Positions 9,840 through 19,817 of a stretch of 64,000 bases of DNA are shown piece by piece. Origin of the DNA: Candidatus Methylospira mobilis (lineage in GTDB: Bacteria; Pseudomonadota; Gammaproteobacteria; Methylococcales; Methylococcaceae). The stretch lies in the NCBI RefSeq assembly GCF_009498235.1, contig NZ_CP044205.1, positions 1 to 64,000 of the forward strand, given 5' to 3'. A program made the position numbers and the translations under genes. Each line of letters opens with the position of its first letter. The first letter of the stretch is position 1. The notes beneath the pieces were generated by a model, which searched no databases, was not told the origin of the DNA, and saw nothing but the letters and a program-made list of their open reading frames with translations.

Positions 9840-11186
9840 ATGCTCGGTAAAATTGTAATTGCCAACCGGGGGGAAATCGCCCTCCGTATTCTGAGAGCCT
9901 GCCGCGAGCTGGGCATCAAGGCCGTGGCGGTTCATTCGGAGGCGGACCGTGATCTCAAGCATGTCCGGCTTGCCGACGAATCCGTTTGCATCGGGCCGGC
10001 GGCGTCCAGAGACAGTTATCTCAACGTTCCCGCCATTATCAGCGCAGCCGAAGTGACCGATGCCGTCGCAATCCATCCGGGTTACGGGTTTTTGTCGGAA
10101 AATGCCGATTTTGCAGAAAAAGTGATGCAAAGCGGCTTTATCTTCATCGGCCCGCGCCCGGAAACCATCCGGCTGATGGGCGACAAGGTGTCGGCGATCG
10201 AGGCCATGAAGAAAGTAGGCATACCCTGTCTGCCCGGCTCGGACGGACCCTTGGGCGACGATCATGACGAAGTGCTGCAGATCGCGCGCCGTATCGGTTT
10301 TCCCATTATCATCAAGGCCTCCGGCGGCGGCGGCGGCCGCGGCATGCGCGTAGTGCACAGCGAGGCGGCGCTGCACAGCTCGATCAACCTGACCAAAGGC
10401 GAAGCGGCGGCCGCATTCGGCAACGATACCGTGTACATGGAAAAATTTCTGGAAAACCCGCGCCATATCGAATTTCAGGTAATTGCCGATACCCATGGCA
10501 ACTGTATCCACCTGGGAGAACGGGATTGTTCGACGCAGCGCCGCCACCAGAAGGTGATAGAAGAAGCGCCCGCGCCGGGGGTTACCGAAGAGCAGCGCCG
10601 CGAAATGGGACAGCGTTGCGTGGATGCCTGCAAGCAGCTGGGTTATCTTGGCGCCGGCACCTTCGAGTTTCTCTACCAGGAGGGCGAGTTCTATTTCATC
10701 GAGATGAATACCCGCGTTCAGGTGGAGCATCCGGTAACCGAGATGATTACCGGATTCGATATTGTAAAGGAACAGCTGCGCATCGCCGCGGGCGAGACGC
10801 TTTCGCTCAGGCAGGAAGACGTCACGTTTACCGGACACGCCATCGAATGCCGGCTGAATGCGGAAGACCCGGTCAACTTCATGCCGTCCCCCGGACTCAT
10901 AGAACAGTTTCATATGCCTGGCGGCCCGGGTATACGCGTGGAAACTCACATCTACAACGGCTACCGGGTGCCGCCTTACTACGACTCCATGATCGGCAAG
11001 CTCATAGCGCATGGCGAGACGCGCGCCGGCGCCATAGCGCGCATGCGCACCGCGTTGAGCGAAATGGTTATCGACGGCATCAAATGCAACATTCCGCTGC
11101 TGGTGCAAATCATAGACGATAAGGCGTTTCAGAGCGGCGGTCAGAACATTCACTACCTGGAACAAAAGCTGGGGATGAAGCATTGA
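9840..11186 (+). CDS. accC: Biotin carboxylase subunit of acetyl-CoA carboxylase
   Basis: This 448-residue ATP-grasp enzyme carboxylates biotin on AccB. It has the N-terminal [11 protein letters not shown] motif, [10 protein letters not shown], the glycine-rich [13 protein letters not shown] loop and an [13 protein letters not shown] catalytic segment. The conserved family start M-L-G-K-I fixes the ATG at 9840, although an in-frame ATG exists at 9810. It lies 98 bases downstream of accB, and its TGA overlaps the TTG start of prmA. Confidence 0.97.
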   Translation: MLGKIVIANRGEIALRILRACRELGIKAVAVHSEADRDLKHVRLADESVCIGPAASRDSYLNVPAIISAAEVTDAVAIHPGYGFLSENADFAEKVMQSGFIFIGPRPETIRLMGDKVSAIEAMKKVGIPCLPGSDGPLGDDHDEVLQIARRIGFPIIIKASGGGGGRGMRVVHSEAALHSSINLTKGEAAAAFGNDTVYMEKFLENPRHIEFQVIADTHGNCIHLGERDCSTQRRHQKVIEEAPAPGVTEEQRREMGQRCVDACKQLGYLGAGTFEFLYQEGEFYFIEMNTRVQVEHPVTEMITGFDIVKEQLRIAAGETLSLRQEDVTFTGHAIECRLNAEDPVNFMPSPGLIEQFHMPGGPGIRVETHIYNGYRVPPYYDSMIGKLIAHGETRAGAIARMRTALSEMVIDGIKCNIPLLVQIIDDKAFQSGGQNIHYLEQKLGMKH

Positions 11187-12082
11187 CCTGGAGGCAGTTA
11201 TCGGTTGCCGCGCCGGAGGCGTTGACCGAGCCGCTCTCGGAAGCCTGCTCGGACATGGGGGCCTTGTCGGTCAGCCTCGAAGACGAAGGCGATCAACCGC
11301 TGTTCGAGCCGCGCCCCGGTGAAACCCCGACATGGAACAACACGCGCGTGACTGCGTTGTTCGAGGCCGATGCGGATACGGATCTGATACGCAGCGCGTT
11401 GCAGACGCGTTTCGGAGAAGAGCGGCTGCAAGGCTGGCGCATCGAAACGATAGCAGACCAGCCCTGGGAACGCGCCTGGCTCGAGCATTTCAAACCCATG
11501 CGTTTCGGACAGCGTTTGTGGATAGTGCCTACCGGTTTCGATGCGCCTGAAGACACATCCGCAGTCTGCGTCAATCTCGATCCCGGTCTGGCGTTTGGAA
11601 CCGGGAGCCATCCTACGACCGCTCTCTGTCTTGAATGGATAGACGCAAACGATCTTCGCGGCCTGCGGGTGATGGATTACGGCTGCGGCTCGGGCATCCT
11701 CGCGGTTGCGGCGCTGTTGAAGGGTGCTGAGCGGGTCTGCGCGGTCGACATCGACGCGCAGGCGCTGACGGCTACCCAGGCCAATGCCGGGAAAAACAAT
11801 GTGGCGGCGCGTATCGAATGCCGGTTTCCGGAGTCGGTTTCCGAGGGTTATCAGGCCGATATCGTGTTCGCCAATATCCTGGCCAACCCGTTGATCGAAT
11901 TGGCCTGCGTACTGTCAGACGGAGTTGTGGACAACGGACGGATCGTTTTGTCCGGTATCCTTAAAGAGCAGGCCGACAGTGTCGCACAGGCCTATACGCC
12001 CTTTTTTGAAATGTCCGCTCCGGTTTTCAGTAACGAGTGGGTGCGTCTGAGCGGACGGCGCCGTAGCCTGATCGTCAGATAG
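11183..12082 (+). CDS. prmA: Ribosomal protein L11 methyltransferase
   Basis: The 299-residue protein trimethylates ribosomal protein L11 using S-adenosylmethionine. The N-terminal substrate-recognition domain leads into the SAM-binding motif [10 protein letters not shown] and an N-I-L-A-N-P-L motif, both typical of PrmA. The start is TTG at 11183, overlapping the accC stop by 4 bases, with GGGGAT just upstream. The position after accBC is the usual one. The next gene follows after a single base. Confidence 0.95.
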   Translation: MTWRQLSVAAPEALTEPLSEACSDMGALSVSLEDEGDQPLFEPRPGETPTWNNTRVTALFEADADTDLIRSALQTRFGEERLQGWRIETIADQPWERAWLEHFKPMRFGQRLWIVPTGFDAPEDTSAVCVNLDPGLAFGTGSHPTTALCLEWIDANDLRGLRVMDYGCGSGILAVAALLKGAERVCAVDIDAQALTATQANAGKNNVAARIECRFPESVSEGYQADIVFANILANPLIELACVLSDGVVDNGRIVLSGILKEQADSVAQAYTPFFEMSAPVFSNEWVRLSGRRRSLIVR

Positions 12083-12083
12083 C

Positions 12084-12842
12084 ATGCGTACGCGTTGCCC
12101 GGAGTGCGAAAGTATTTTGCCGGTTGGCACTGTCCAGTTGCGCTTGCGGCGCGGAGATATTCGTTGCAGTCATTGCGGTAGTTTTTTTAATGCGCTTGAT
12201 GAACTGCTGGACGACAGGGAAACGGACAGGCTGATTTTAGACGATGACTCGCCATATAAAAATCGTTCCAGAACCTACCGCTTGATTCCCGACGACGAGC
12301 CGGATGAAGCGCGCGCCGCTGATCCGGCTCCCGATGTTGATGTCGGGGAGCCGCAACCTGAGCGGGATTTTGCCGGACGCCTGATCTGGGGGCTCGCCTC
12401 GCTGGCGCTGTTTTTGATTCTTGCGGCGCAGGCGGGTTATTTCGAAACGGATCGCGTGCTTAAGGATCAAGGCTTGCGCCCCTGGTTCGAAGTGGCGGCG
12501 TCAATATTTCGTCAGGAACTGCCGCCGTATGCCGATGCGCGCTTGATCAAGGTCAACGGCCGCTCATTGCATCCGGACCGTAGCGGCGCAACAGTCAGTT
12601 ACGACTTCAGTCTTTCGCTTACCAACACCGCCCGAATTCCTCAGGCGTTTCCATCGATAAAACTGGTTTTAACCGAACTCAACGGTAATCCGATTGCGAG
12701 CCGGGTGTTTGCACCACAGGATTATCTGGGCGGCAATCGCTTCGCTGCGGAAATGATGCCGGTCGGCAAGGCTCAGGAAATTCACTTGATACTGGCGAAG
12801 CCGTCGCGGGAAATCGGCGGGTTTGCGTTTGAGCTGTTGTGA
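12084..12842 (+). CDS. Zinc-ribbon and DUF3426 domain membrane protein
   Basis: The 252-residue protein starts with a zinc ribbon of two Cys pairs (C-P-E-C and C-S-H-C in the first ~35 residues). It then has an acidic linker, one transmembrane helix (about 95-115) and a periplasmic DUF3426 beta domain. The order zinc-ribbon, helix, DUF3426 next to prmA is common in Gammaproteobacteria and Betaproteobacteria. The function is not established. Cytoplasmic ribbon and periplasmic domain suggest a role at the inner membrane. Confidence 0.88.
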   Translation: MRTRCPECESILPVGTVQLRLRRGDIRCSHCGSFFNALDELLDDRETDRLILDDDSPYKNRSRTYRLIPDDEPDEARAADPAPDVDVGEPQPERDFAGRLIWGLASLALFLILAAQAGYFETDRVLKDQGLRPWFEVAASIFRQELPPYADARLIKVNGRSLHPDRSGATVSYDFSLSLTNTARIPQAFPSIKLVLTELNGNPIASRVFAPQDYLGGNRFAAEMMPVGKAQEIHLILAKPSREIGGFAFELL

Positions 12843-13235
12843 CGGAAGTCTTGTTTTTTGCTTTGAGCAAGAGCAATAACAAGCCGGCCGGATCATCAGA
12901 AAATAGCGGCCGGTAAGTAATACCCTTTCTGCCCCTTCTCTTCCGGCCAAACCCCCGTGCCGGAGCCTCATGCGCCTGGTTAAAAATAGGCTGACCTTTT
13001 TTGCGCCCGTTAATCCGTTTAAGCCATTTTCTCAATGTATACGGCGTTCGCCATTTCCGGCTCCTGCGTCGCTTGAAACGATGATGGCAATATAATGATA
13101 AATAATTGATTATTAAATGGGTAGAAGGATAACCGGGCTGGCTCCGCAAAAAAAACCAACCTCAAGCTCCGTATTTTTATGCTTTTTCCGGTAAACCCGT
13201 TCATGGTGGACTTTACAGTTTTGGTTTACATGTAT
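12843..13235. other. Gene-free region before the tetR gene
   Basis: About 390 bp without a convincing gene. Open frames here are short, antisense to the DUF3426 gene or lacking ribosome sites. Base composition becomes AT-rich toward 13200, where the tetR promoter appears to lie. I see no clear terminator for the acc-prmA operon. Confidence 0.5.
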
Positions 13236-13248
13236 AAGATAATATCTT
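13236..13248. promoter_or_regulatory. Probable TetR operator in the tetR promoter
   Basis: The sequence AAGATA-A-TATCTT is a perfect 13-bp palindrome. It lies in the spacer between a TTTACA (-35-like, near 13225) and a TACTAT (-10-like, near 13249), directly upstream of the tetR ATG at 13274. TetR proteins usually repress their own promoter through such a site, so autoregulation is likely, but binding is inferred. Confidence 0.55.
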
Positions 13249-13273
13249 TACTATATATTTAAATGATTGCCGT

Positions 13274-13936
13274 ATGACCGATGAAAGCCTCTCCACGCAG
13301 GCGTCACGCTCTTATCAAAGCCCATTGCGCGAAGCCCAATCGGCCATGACGCGTGAACGAATCCTGATGGCTGCCAAGGATTACCTGGAAAAAAATGATA
13401 TCGAGAGCCTGACCTTGCGCCGTATAGCCGAGCTTTCCGGCGTTTCGCCGCCTACGGTGTATGCCCACTTTCCTACCATGGACGATCTGATCGGCGCATT
13501 TTTCCAGTGGCTGAAACCGCGGATGGGATTGAATCAGCCTTTGCCGCCGTTGAGCGAACTGCCGACGATGCCCGACCGCCTGTTTCCGCGTTACGATGAA
13601 TTCGGATCGCTGTTGCGGAATCTGATGAACAAGCCGTCGTGGGATCGTCAGCGCCTGGCCGATCGCGACCAGCGTCACGGCGGCTGGATCGAGTCAATCG
13701 GCGCCGAACTGCCGGACCTCACGCCCGAACAGCGGCGTCGTGGCATTCTTGTCGCAGCGGCGTTCTGGACCCCGACCCTCTGGCGCTGGCTGATGGACAC
13801 TTGCGGTTTTACGCAGGAAGAAGCGCGCACCGTTGCCGGCTGGGCGATTCGTACCCTGATCGATGCATTGAAAAACGATCCGTCCGGGCTGGACGGAACG
13901 ACGATGCCGACGACACAACCGGCCGAGGAAATTTAG
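13274..13936 (+). CDS. TetR-family transcriptional regulator
   Basis: The 220-residue protein has a TetR helix-turn-helix at about residues 25-72 (T-R-E-R-I-L-x-A-A, then L-T-L-R-R-I-A-E-L-S-G-V-S-P-P-T-V-Y-A-H-F). A longer C-terminal helical ligand domain follows. It is the first gene of a tight three-gene run with a VOC-fold protein two bases downstream and a flavin monooxygenase. It probably senses the monooxygenase substrate or product and controls the cassette from the palindrome at 13236-13248. Confidence 0.92.
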   Translation: MTDESLSTQASRSYQSPLREAQSAMTRERILMAAKDYLEKNDIESLTLRRIAELSGVSPPTVYAHFPTMDDLIGAFFQWLKPRMGLNQPLPPLSELPTMPDRLFPRYDEFGSLLRNLMNKPSWDRQRLADRDQRHGGWIESIGAELPDLTPEQRRRGILVAAAFWTPTLWRWLMDTCGFTQEEARTVAGWAIRTLIDALKNDPSGLDGTTMPTTQPAEEI

Positions 13937-13938
13937 CC

Positions 13939-14421
13939 ATGATTCACCATTTCTCGATTCCCGCGCGCGACCCTGCGGCTGTCGCCGCCGTTCTGGCTGA
14001 AATGATCGGCGGGCGCGCCTTCCGTTTCCCCGGCCCGCTCCCCGGCGCCGCGATGGCCGTCAGCGGCGATCCGCACGGCACGATGATCGAGGTTTATCCC
14101 GACTCGGTGGCGATGGCGCGCGGCGAGGGCGATGAGCCGGTCAGCTATATCCCGGTGCCGACGGATGATCGCTGCATGCCGTTTCATGCCCTGCTGTCGG
14201 TACCATTGGACTGCGCGGCGATCGAGGCGGTAGGCAATCGGGCAGGTTGGCGAACCAGGTTGTTTGGCCGCGCGGCTCCCGGTCTGCCGCCCGTCTTTCA
14301 CGTCATCGAAGTGTGGGTCGAAAACCGTATCCTGCTGGAGGTCGTACCCGCCGATTTGATCGGGGTCTACGAAACCTATATGCAGTTTGAACGCATGGAT
14401 GCGCTTCACCTTTCTCTGTAA
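13939..14421 (+). CDS. VOC-superfamily (glyoxalase-like) protein
   Basis: The 160-residue protein starts two bases after the tetR stop. The opening H-H-F-S-I-P-A-R-D-P and the beta-alpha-beta-beta-beta pattern (including G-T-M-I-E-V-Y-P) mark one vicinal-oxygen-chelate module, and a second, less typical half follows. Family members include glyoxalases, ring-cleavage dioxygenases and antibiotic-binding proteins. Which role applies cannot be told, but the link to a monooxygenase suggests a small aromatic or xenobiotic substrate. Confidence 0.7.
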   Translation: MIHHFSIPARDPAAVAAVLAEMIGGRAFRFPGPLPGAAMAVSGDPHGTMIEVYPDSVAMARGEGDEPVSYIPVPTDDRCMPFHALLSVPLDCAAIEAVGNRAGWRTRLFGRAAPGLPPVFHVIEVWVENRILLEVVPADLIGVYETYMQFERMDALHLSL

Positions 14422-14447
14422 TCATTCTCTTCATTCAGGAGCTACTT

Positions 14448-16037
14448 ATGACTACGAATACCGCTATTCTTGTCGCAGGCGCCGGTCCGACCGGCCTGTC
14501 GCTGGCCATCACCCTGCGCCGCTATGGCGTCCCGGTACGCATTGTCGATCATGCAGCCGAACCGGCCGGCGTTTCCAAGGCGCTGGCGGTTTGGAGCGCC
14601 AGCATGGAAGCGCTGCACGGCATGGGGGTAATGGACGCCCTTCTGGAAGAAGGAACGAGCCTGCACTCGCTACGCATCGGAGATGGCGATCGCGAACTCG
14701 CTGCTATGGCCATTGGCGAAGGAATCGATAGCCCCTATCCGTTTCCGCTGCTGTTGTCGCAGGCCCGCACCGAACGGATCCTTACCGCACGGCTGTCGGC
14801 ACTGGGCGTGGAGGTAGAGCGTGGCGTCGAGTTGACAGGACTGTCCCAGGATCGGGACGGCGTCAGCGCCGAACTGAAACACGCGGACGGCCGGACGGAA
14901 ACGCTACAGACTCCTTACCTGGTCGGTTGCGACGGCGCCCGCAGCGCAGTGCGCCACGCTCTCGGTATTGAATATAAAGGCTATACCGAACCGCAGACCT
15001 ACCTGCTGGGCGACGTATTGATCGAGGGCGGCGACCTTGACCACCGGAGCATCTATGTCTGGTGGAACAATGACGGCACTGTGATGCTATTCCCCTTCGA
15101 AGAGGCGATTTGGCGCGTCTTCGCCGTGCGCCAGGCAGGTTCCGGGGACGAACCTGTGACGCTCGCAGAGCTTCAGGACCACATGGATCGCCACGGTCCG
15201 AGCGGTCTGAGTCTGCACGGCCCAAGCTGGCTATCGGCTTTCCGCATCAACGAGCGCCTCGCGGAGCATTATCGTTCAGGCCGCTGCTTTCTCGCCGGCG
15301 ATGCCGCTCATATCCATAGTCCCGCCGGCGGTCAAGGCATGAATACCGGTATACAGGACGCTGTCAATCTGGGCTGGAAGCTCGCCTACGTCCAGCAGGG
15401 TGCTGGCGATGCCGATATCCTGCTGGACAGCTACGAGGCTGAACGCCGCCCGATCGCTCGCGGCGTGGTCGATGCGGCAGCGCAGAAACTGCATCTTGCT
15501 TTCGGTAACGGAAAGGTCAAGACCGCGCTCAAGGATCTGGCTGTGAGCCTTTTCGGCAACATCCCCGCCGTACAGAAAAAGCTCCAGGTCGAACTGTCGG
15601 AAACTGAAATCATCTACGGCGAAGGCCCGCTGGTCGAACTCGGCGCGCCGCCGCGCAAACCGAGACGCACAGATGTCGGCACGCGGGCCCGCGATGCCGT
15701 ATTCGTCGATGAGACATCCGGCGGCGAGCGGAGATTATGGCCGTTGCTGTCGGAACCGCATCACAGCTTGCTGTTGTTCGAGGATGCCGGCCATTCGATC
15801 GAGATTGAGGGGCTGGTCACAGGAACCGGCGACCGGCTCAGGGTTGTCCGTTTTAACAAGCTCACCGACCCCGCATGCGCTGCGCGCGGCCGGTTTCATC
15901 TCGAAGGTCCGGGCTGGATTCTGGTGCGTCCGGATCAGGTTGTCGCCGCACGCGGGCCTGCCGGCGATCTGAGCGGCCTTGAGCGTTATATCGACTGCGT
16001 CCTGAGAAGTTCACACGATTCCGGCAAGCCCGCATGA
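14448..16037 (+). CDS. FAD-dependent aromatic-ring monooxygenase (PheA/TfdB type)
   Basis: The 529-residue flavoprotein has the N-terminal dinucleotide-binding G-A-G-P-T-G-L-S-L, a D-G motif in V-G-C-D-G-A-R-S near residue 165, and G-D-A-A-H-I-H-S-P-A-G-G-Q-G-M-N with the FAD ribityl contacts near residue 285. A C-terminal thioredoxin-like tail is typical of phenol hydroxylase-type monooxygenases. It should hydroxylate an aromatic or polyketide substrate with NAD(P)H and oxygen. AGGAG precedes the ATG. It forms an operon with tetR and the VOC gene and could serve degradation or detoxification. Confidence 0.9.
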   Translation: MTTNTAILVAGAGPTGLSLAITLRRYGVPVRIVDHAAEPAGVSKALAVWSASMEALHGMGVMDALLEEGTSLHSLRIGDGDRELAAMAIGEGIDSPYPFPLLLSQARTERILTARLSALGVEVERGVELTGLSQDRDGVSAELKHADGRTETLQTPYLVGCDGARSAVRHALGIEYKGYTEPQTYLLGDVLIEGGDLDHRSIYVWWNNDGTVMLFPFEEAIWRVFAVRQAGSGDEPVTLAELQDHMDRHGPSGLSLHGPSWLSAFRINERLAEHYRSGRCFLAGDAAHIHSPAGGQGMNTGIQDAVNLGWKLAYVQQGAGDADILLDSYEAERRPIARGVVDAAAQKLHLAFGNGKVKTALKDLAVSLFGNIPAVQKKLQVELSETEIIYGEGPLVELGAPPRKPRRTDVGTRARDAVFVDETSGGERRLWPLLSEPHHSLLLFEDAGHSIEIEGLVTGTGDRLRVVRFNKLTDPACAARGRFHLEGPGWILVRPDQVVAARGPAGDLSGLERYIDCVLRSSHDSGKPA

Positions 16038-16403
16038 GCGCAGCATGTCGATGCGGCGCGATGCATCAGGATTTTAACTACCCGCCTGCGATCAGGCGCG
16101 ATAAATTCTTAAGAAACGCCTTGCAAGGCATCGATTTTAATAGGTCAGGCATACCGGTATGGATTGCCGGTATGCAGTCGACAAAGCCTGCCCCGGACTT
16201 GATCCGGGGGGCCGAAGCCATCAAAGCCGCCACAAAAAGCGCCAACCAGAACTCCGTGCCCATCGTTCTACTCCAGGACCGGCGTATTCCGGTGCGGGAG
16301 GCATGCCTGAGCCTTGTTGTGAATCGCAATGAGCACAGTGATGGGCGGAAGGGGAAGCCCGCGGACTACCCTGGCGCCAATATGATCGTTCACATAAAAC
16401 AGC
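16038..16403. repeat. Intergenic region with REP-like inverted repeats
   Basis: No gene is supported in these 366 bp. Two back-to-back hairpins stand out. GCATACCGG (16149-16157) pairs with CCGGTATGC (16167-16175), and CCCCGG (16191-16196) pairs with CCGGGG (16204-16209) around ACTTGAT. The second resembles a short palindromic repeat family scattered in many proteobacterial genomes. It may also end transcription of the monooxygenase operon and of the convergent gene, although neither hairpin has a T-run. Confidence 0.55.
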
Positions 16404-17072
16404 TTACTTCCGAGTCGCTGTCGTATCGGCCGATTCTGCGGCATTACTCCAGGCGCCATCCTTCTCCTTGCACAGCGTCATCGTCGATTCGGCGGTTTCC
16501 GGTTTGCTTGTGGCAATGCTGATGTTGACCACGCGGCATTGCCGGCCTTCCACAGACGGCGTGGAAATCAGCTTGAAAGCGCCGGAATTGCCGGTTTTCT
16601 CGTTTTTCCAATTTTTGATGCTGCCGTCTTTCTGCGTACTCAGCGCTTCCTGCGCCGCGCTGTTGAACAGTTTCCAGTCTTCGTCGGTGAAGGATTTGGC
16701 AGGTCCATCCTTGATCGTCCACTGATTGTCTATCTTGCATAGATTAAACGTCGATTGGGTTTTAAGCTTATTGGCGCTTTTCAGCAGAAAGCCGACTCGG
16801 CGGCAGTTCAGGTTGCCGTCGTGATAGGACAGCAGTACCTTGAGGCTGCCGGCGTTATGCGTGGCGGGGTTTTTCCATGACTTTATTGCGCCGTCCTTGC
16901 CGTTGTCCAGTAAATCGTCAAGCGTTTGCGACAGTAGCTTGTAATCCGCGTCTTTCATGTAGGCTTGCGGAGAGTCGGTCAGGAACTCATAAGTCATAAA
17001 CGCTTGCGCGCCGGAACTCAGGGTGAGCAGTGCAAAGCTGAAAATAGCAGCGGTGATTATTTTTACAGACAT
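16404..17072 (-). CDS. Exported protein with two surface-antigen-like repeats
   Basis: The 222-residue protein has a Sec signal peptide (about 1-24, A-Q-A before the cut). It then has two copies of a ~90-residue unit at about 45-120 and 135-210. Each unit has a W-K-N-x-x-T-x-N-(A/S)-G core, a G-x-x-x-C-R-x-V pair and an ending with L-C-K and W. The unit recalls the C-terminal domain of the 17-kDa (RT0821/Lpp0805) surface-protein family, here without the lipoprotein glycine-zipper part. The cysteines could form one disulfide per repeat. The function is unknown, and it is convergent with the monooxygenase gene. Confidence 0.72.
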   Translation of the reverse strand: MSVKIITAAIFSFALLTLSSGAQAFMTYEFLTDSPQAYMKDADYKLLSQTLDDLLDNGKDGAIKSWKNPATHNAGSLKVLLSYHDGNLNCRRVGFLLKSANKLKTQSTFNLCKIDNQWTIKDGPAKSFTDEDWKLFNSAAQEALSTQKDGSIKNWKNEKTGNSGAFKLISTPSVEGRQCRVVNISIATSKPETAESTMTLCKEKDGAWSNAAESADTTATRK

Positions 17073-17222
17073 GCTTTATGTTCTCGCAGGTAAATAACAG
17101 GGGAAATTCGGAAATTTAATACAACTGCGGTAGAGTATCGCTCAGGCGAGCGGAGGGGGCAAGTTTGCCTGAACATTTCCTGATGAGTACTTCCTGAAAC
17201 GCTAACGAAGGAACAGACAGCC

Positions 17223-18047
17223 ATGCATGAACTTAACTGCAAAATTTCAGGCGCGCTGGAGCAGGCGCTGCTGGAGCGGCAAAAACTGACCGGCGAGACC
17301 GCAGGCCATATCGTGCGCGCCGCGCTTGCCGATTATTTACAGGTCGGTCACAGCACCCTGTTTCAGATCTCCAGCATCAATGCGTTGGTGGAAGGCATTT
17401 ACCAGGGCGAAATCAGCGTCGACCAGCTCAAGGAGCATGGCGATTTCGGTTTGGGTACTTTCGATAGCCTGGATGGCGAAATGGTGGCGCTGGACGGTCA
17501 TTTCCATCAGGTAACCGCGGACGGCAAGGTTCGCGAAGTGCCGGGCGACGTCGGTACACCGTTTGCCGTGGTTACATTCTTTCAGCCCGGTAACCACACC
17601 GATTTTCTGCGATGCGCCAGTTATGCCGACCTGCAAGCGCAAATAGACGAGCTCAGGCATTCCGACAATACCTTTTACGCCATCCGCGTTGACGGATGTT
17701 TCGATTTTGTGCGCACGCGCGCGATGCATCGCACCGCCGACGGCGTGCCGTTGGTGGAAGCGGCGGCGCATCAGCCCGAGTTCGAGTATTCCGCTATCTC
17801 GGGCAGCGTCGTCGGTTTCTGGTCGCCTTCGTATGTGTCGACGCTGAATGTGCCGGGCTATCACTTGCATTTCATCAGCGAAGATCGCAGCGCCGGTGGG
17901 CATGTACTGGAGCTGTCGGGCAGCGATTTGAAGCTGCGCATAGAAGAGGAAACTGCTTTGCGTTTGGCCTTGCCGGAAAATGAAGCGTTTTTGCGCGCCG
18001 ATCTGACGCGCGACGTCACTGAAGACCTGGACAAGGCGGAGCGCTAA
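17223..18047 (+). CDS. budA: Acetolactate decarboxylase with N-terminal RHH-like extension
   Basis: The enzyme converts 2-acetolactate to acetoin. The core (about residues 45-265) has G-D-F-G-L-G-T-F, the L-D-G-E-M-V-A-L-D segment, F-E-Y-S near 180 and the zinc ligands in [14 protein letters not shown]. The first ~42 residues are not part of the usual enzyme. They read like a ribbon-helix-helix unit: a short strand, then a helix with A-L-L-E-R-Q, a turn and V-R-A-A-L-A-D-Y-L. The acetolactate synthase gene follows four bases downstream. The fusion could give DNA binding or extra oligomer contacts. Confidence 0.9.
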   Translation: MHELNCKISGALEQALLERQKLTGETAGHIVRAALADYLQVGHSTLFQISSINALVEGIYQGEISVDQLKEHGDFGLGTFDSLDGEMVALDGHFHQVTADGKVREVPGDVGTPFAVVTFFQPGNHTDFLRCASYADLQAQIDELRHSDNTFYAIRVDGCFDFVRTRAMHRTADGVPLVEAAAHQPEFEYSAISGSVVGFWSPSYVSTLNVPGYHLHFISEDRSAGGHVLELSGSDLKLRIEEETALRLALPENEAFLRADLTRDVTEDLDKAER

Positions 18048-18051
18048 CGCG

Positions 18052-19710
18052 ATGACTGAACAAAGCGGCGCCGAGTTGTTGGCGCAAAACATCGAGGCTC
18101 AGGGTGTGGAGTATATATTTGCGATACCCGGAGCCAAAATCGATCGCGTTTTCGATGCGCTGATCGGAAAAAAACCGCAAGTCGTGGTGTGCCGCCATGA
18201 GCAGAACGCGGCCCTGATAGCGCAGGGCATCGGTCGCATGACCGGCAAGGCCGGGGTCTGTCTGGTGACTTCCGGTCCGGGTTGTTCCAATCTGGTGACC
18301 GGTCTGGCGACCGCCACCACGGAAGGCGATCCGGTTGTTGCGTTTGGCGGGGCCGTGCCGCTGGCCGACCGCCTGAAGCAAACCCATCAAACCCTGGACA
18401 GCGTCAGGCTGTTCAAACCGGTCACCAAGTTCAGCGCCGAAGTCGATGCGCCGCACGCCATTTCCGAAGTGGTGGCTAATGCGTTTCGCAGCGCCGAAGC
18501 GGGGCGTCCGGGTGCGGCGTTCATCAGTCTGCCCATGGACGTCATGGAAGGTCCCGCGCCTTACGATGTGCTGACGCCGGTGCGCATCCCGCGTTATGGC
18601 GCGGGAGACACCACCGCGCTGGCGGAAGCGGCGTGCGCGATTAATCGCGCCGCCTTTCCGGTGGTACTGCTGGGCATGATGGCCAGCCAGCCCGAGGCGG
18701 CGCAAGCGGCCAGAGCGTTCCTGGCCAAAACGCGCCTGCCGGTGGTCGGCACTTTCCAGGCCAGCGGCGTGGTGCCGCGCGAACTGCTCGATTGTTTCGG
18801 CGGGCGCGTCGGTTTGTTTCACAATCAGCCGGCCGACCGCATTCTGGATCAGGCCGATCTGGTGCTGACCATCGGCTTCGACCCGGTAGAGTACGATCCA
18901 TGGTTGTGGAATCATCAGGGGCTTAAACGGCGGCTGATCCATCTGGACGTATCCGGCGCCGATGCGGATATGGATTATCGCCCGGATATAGAAATCATCG
19001 GCGACATAGCCGCCAGCCTGAAACTGCTGACCGGTTTTGTCGACGCGCGCAGTTTCGCAGCGATGCGATTCTCGGTTCAGGAGGCGACGCAGGCGCTGGC
19101 GGCGATCAAGGAGAAAGGCGCGGCCTTGTCCGGCGCGCCGGTTCATCCGTTGCGTATCGTTTCCGAACTGCAAAATCTGGTCTCGGACGATATGACCGTC
19201 ATTACCGACGTCGGATCGTTGTATATCTGGATGAACCGTTATTTCCTGAGTCACAATCCGCGTCATTTTCTTGCCAGCAACGGTCAGCAGACTTTAGGGG
19301 TCGCATTGCCGTGGGCGATAGCCGCCAGTCTGGCGCGTCCGCAGCACAAAGTTATTTCGATGTCGGGCGACGGCGGTTTTCTGTTTTCGGCGATGGAGCT
19401 GGAAACCGCGGTACGCCTCAACAGTAACCTGGTGCATATCGTCTGGCGCGACGGCGCTTACGATATGGTGCGTTTTCAGCAAGTAGCCAAATACGGGCGC
19501 GATACCGCCGTGGAGTTCGGTCCGGTCGACACGGTGCGTTATGCCGAAGCCTTCGGCGCGCGCGGTTATGCCGTGCAGTGCGCGGACGAGATTGCCCCGG
19601 TTTTGAAAAAGGCGCTGGATGCGGACGGCCCGGTGCTGATCGACATTCCGGTGGATTACCGTCACAACATGCATTTGATGGAGCAGATCCATTCGGGGAT
19701 TATTCATTGA
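18052..19710 (+). CDS. alsS: Catabolic acetolactate synthase
   Basis: The 552-residue ThDP enzyme joins two pyruvates into 2-acetolactate. It has the catalytic Glu in R-H-E-Q-N near residue 48, the central T-S-G-P-G segment and the C-terminal G-D-G-G-F-L-F ThDP/Mg region. The gene stands alone without an ilvN-type regulatory subunit and is paired with acetolactate decarboxylase. This marks the FAD-independent, acetoin-forming type rather than the branched-chain amino-acid enzyme. Together the two genes make a pyruvate overflow route to acetoin. No butanediol dehydrogenase is nearby. Confidence 0.92.
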   Translation: MTEQSGAELLAQNIEAQGVEYIFAIPGAKIDRVFDALIGKKPQVVVCRHEQNAALIAQGIGRMTGKAGVCLVTSGPGCSNLVTGLATATTEGDPVVAFGGAVPLADRLKQTHQTLDSVRLFKPVTKFSAEVDAPHAISEVVANAFRSAEAGRPGAAFISLPMDVMEGPAPYDVLTPVRIPRYGAGDTTALAEAACAINRAAFPVVLLGMMASQPEAAQAARAFLAKTRLPVVGTFQASGVVPRELLDCFGGRVGLFHNQPADRILDQADLVLTIGFDPVEYDPWLWNHQGLKRRLIHLDVSGADADMDYRPDIEIIGDIAASLKLLTGFVDARSFAAMRFSVQEATQALAAIKEKGAALSGAPVHPLRIVSELQNLVSDDMTVITDVGSLYIWMNRYFLSHNPRHFLASNGQQTLGVALPWAIAASLARPQHKVISMSGDGGFLFSAMELETAVRLNSNLVHIVWRDGAYDMVRFQQVAKYGRDTAVEFGPVDTVRYAEAFGARGYAVQCADEIAPVLKKALDADGPVLIDIPVDYRHNMHLMEQIHSGIIH

Positions 19711-19817
19711 TAGAGCCTGATAATTAAGGGTGCTTTATACTTGAAGCGACTTACCGGTTGTGCTGAAAACAAAGCCTGCACTACAATGCGGAAGGCAGAA
19801 TTTCTTTTTCTATACAG

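Noticed and set aside
9816-11183. Long open frame antisense to accC
   Set aside because: It mirrors a highly conserved biotin carboxylase gene, has no motifs and arises from high-GC codon use.
18016-19266. 416-residue frame antisense to the acetolactate synthase
   Set aside because: A shadow of a clear ThDP enzyme.
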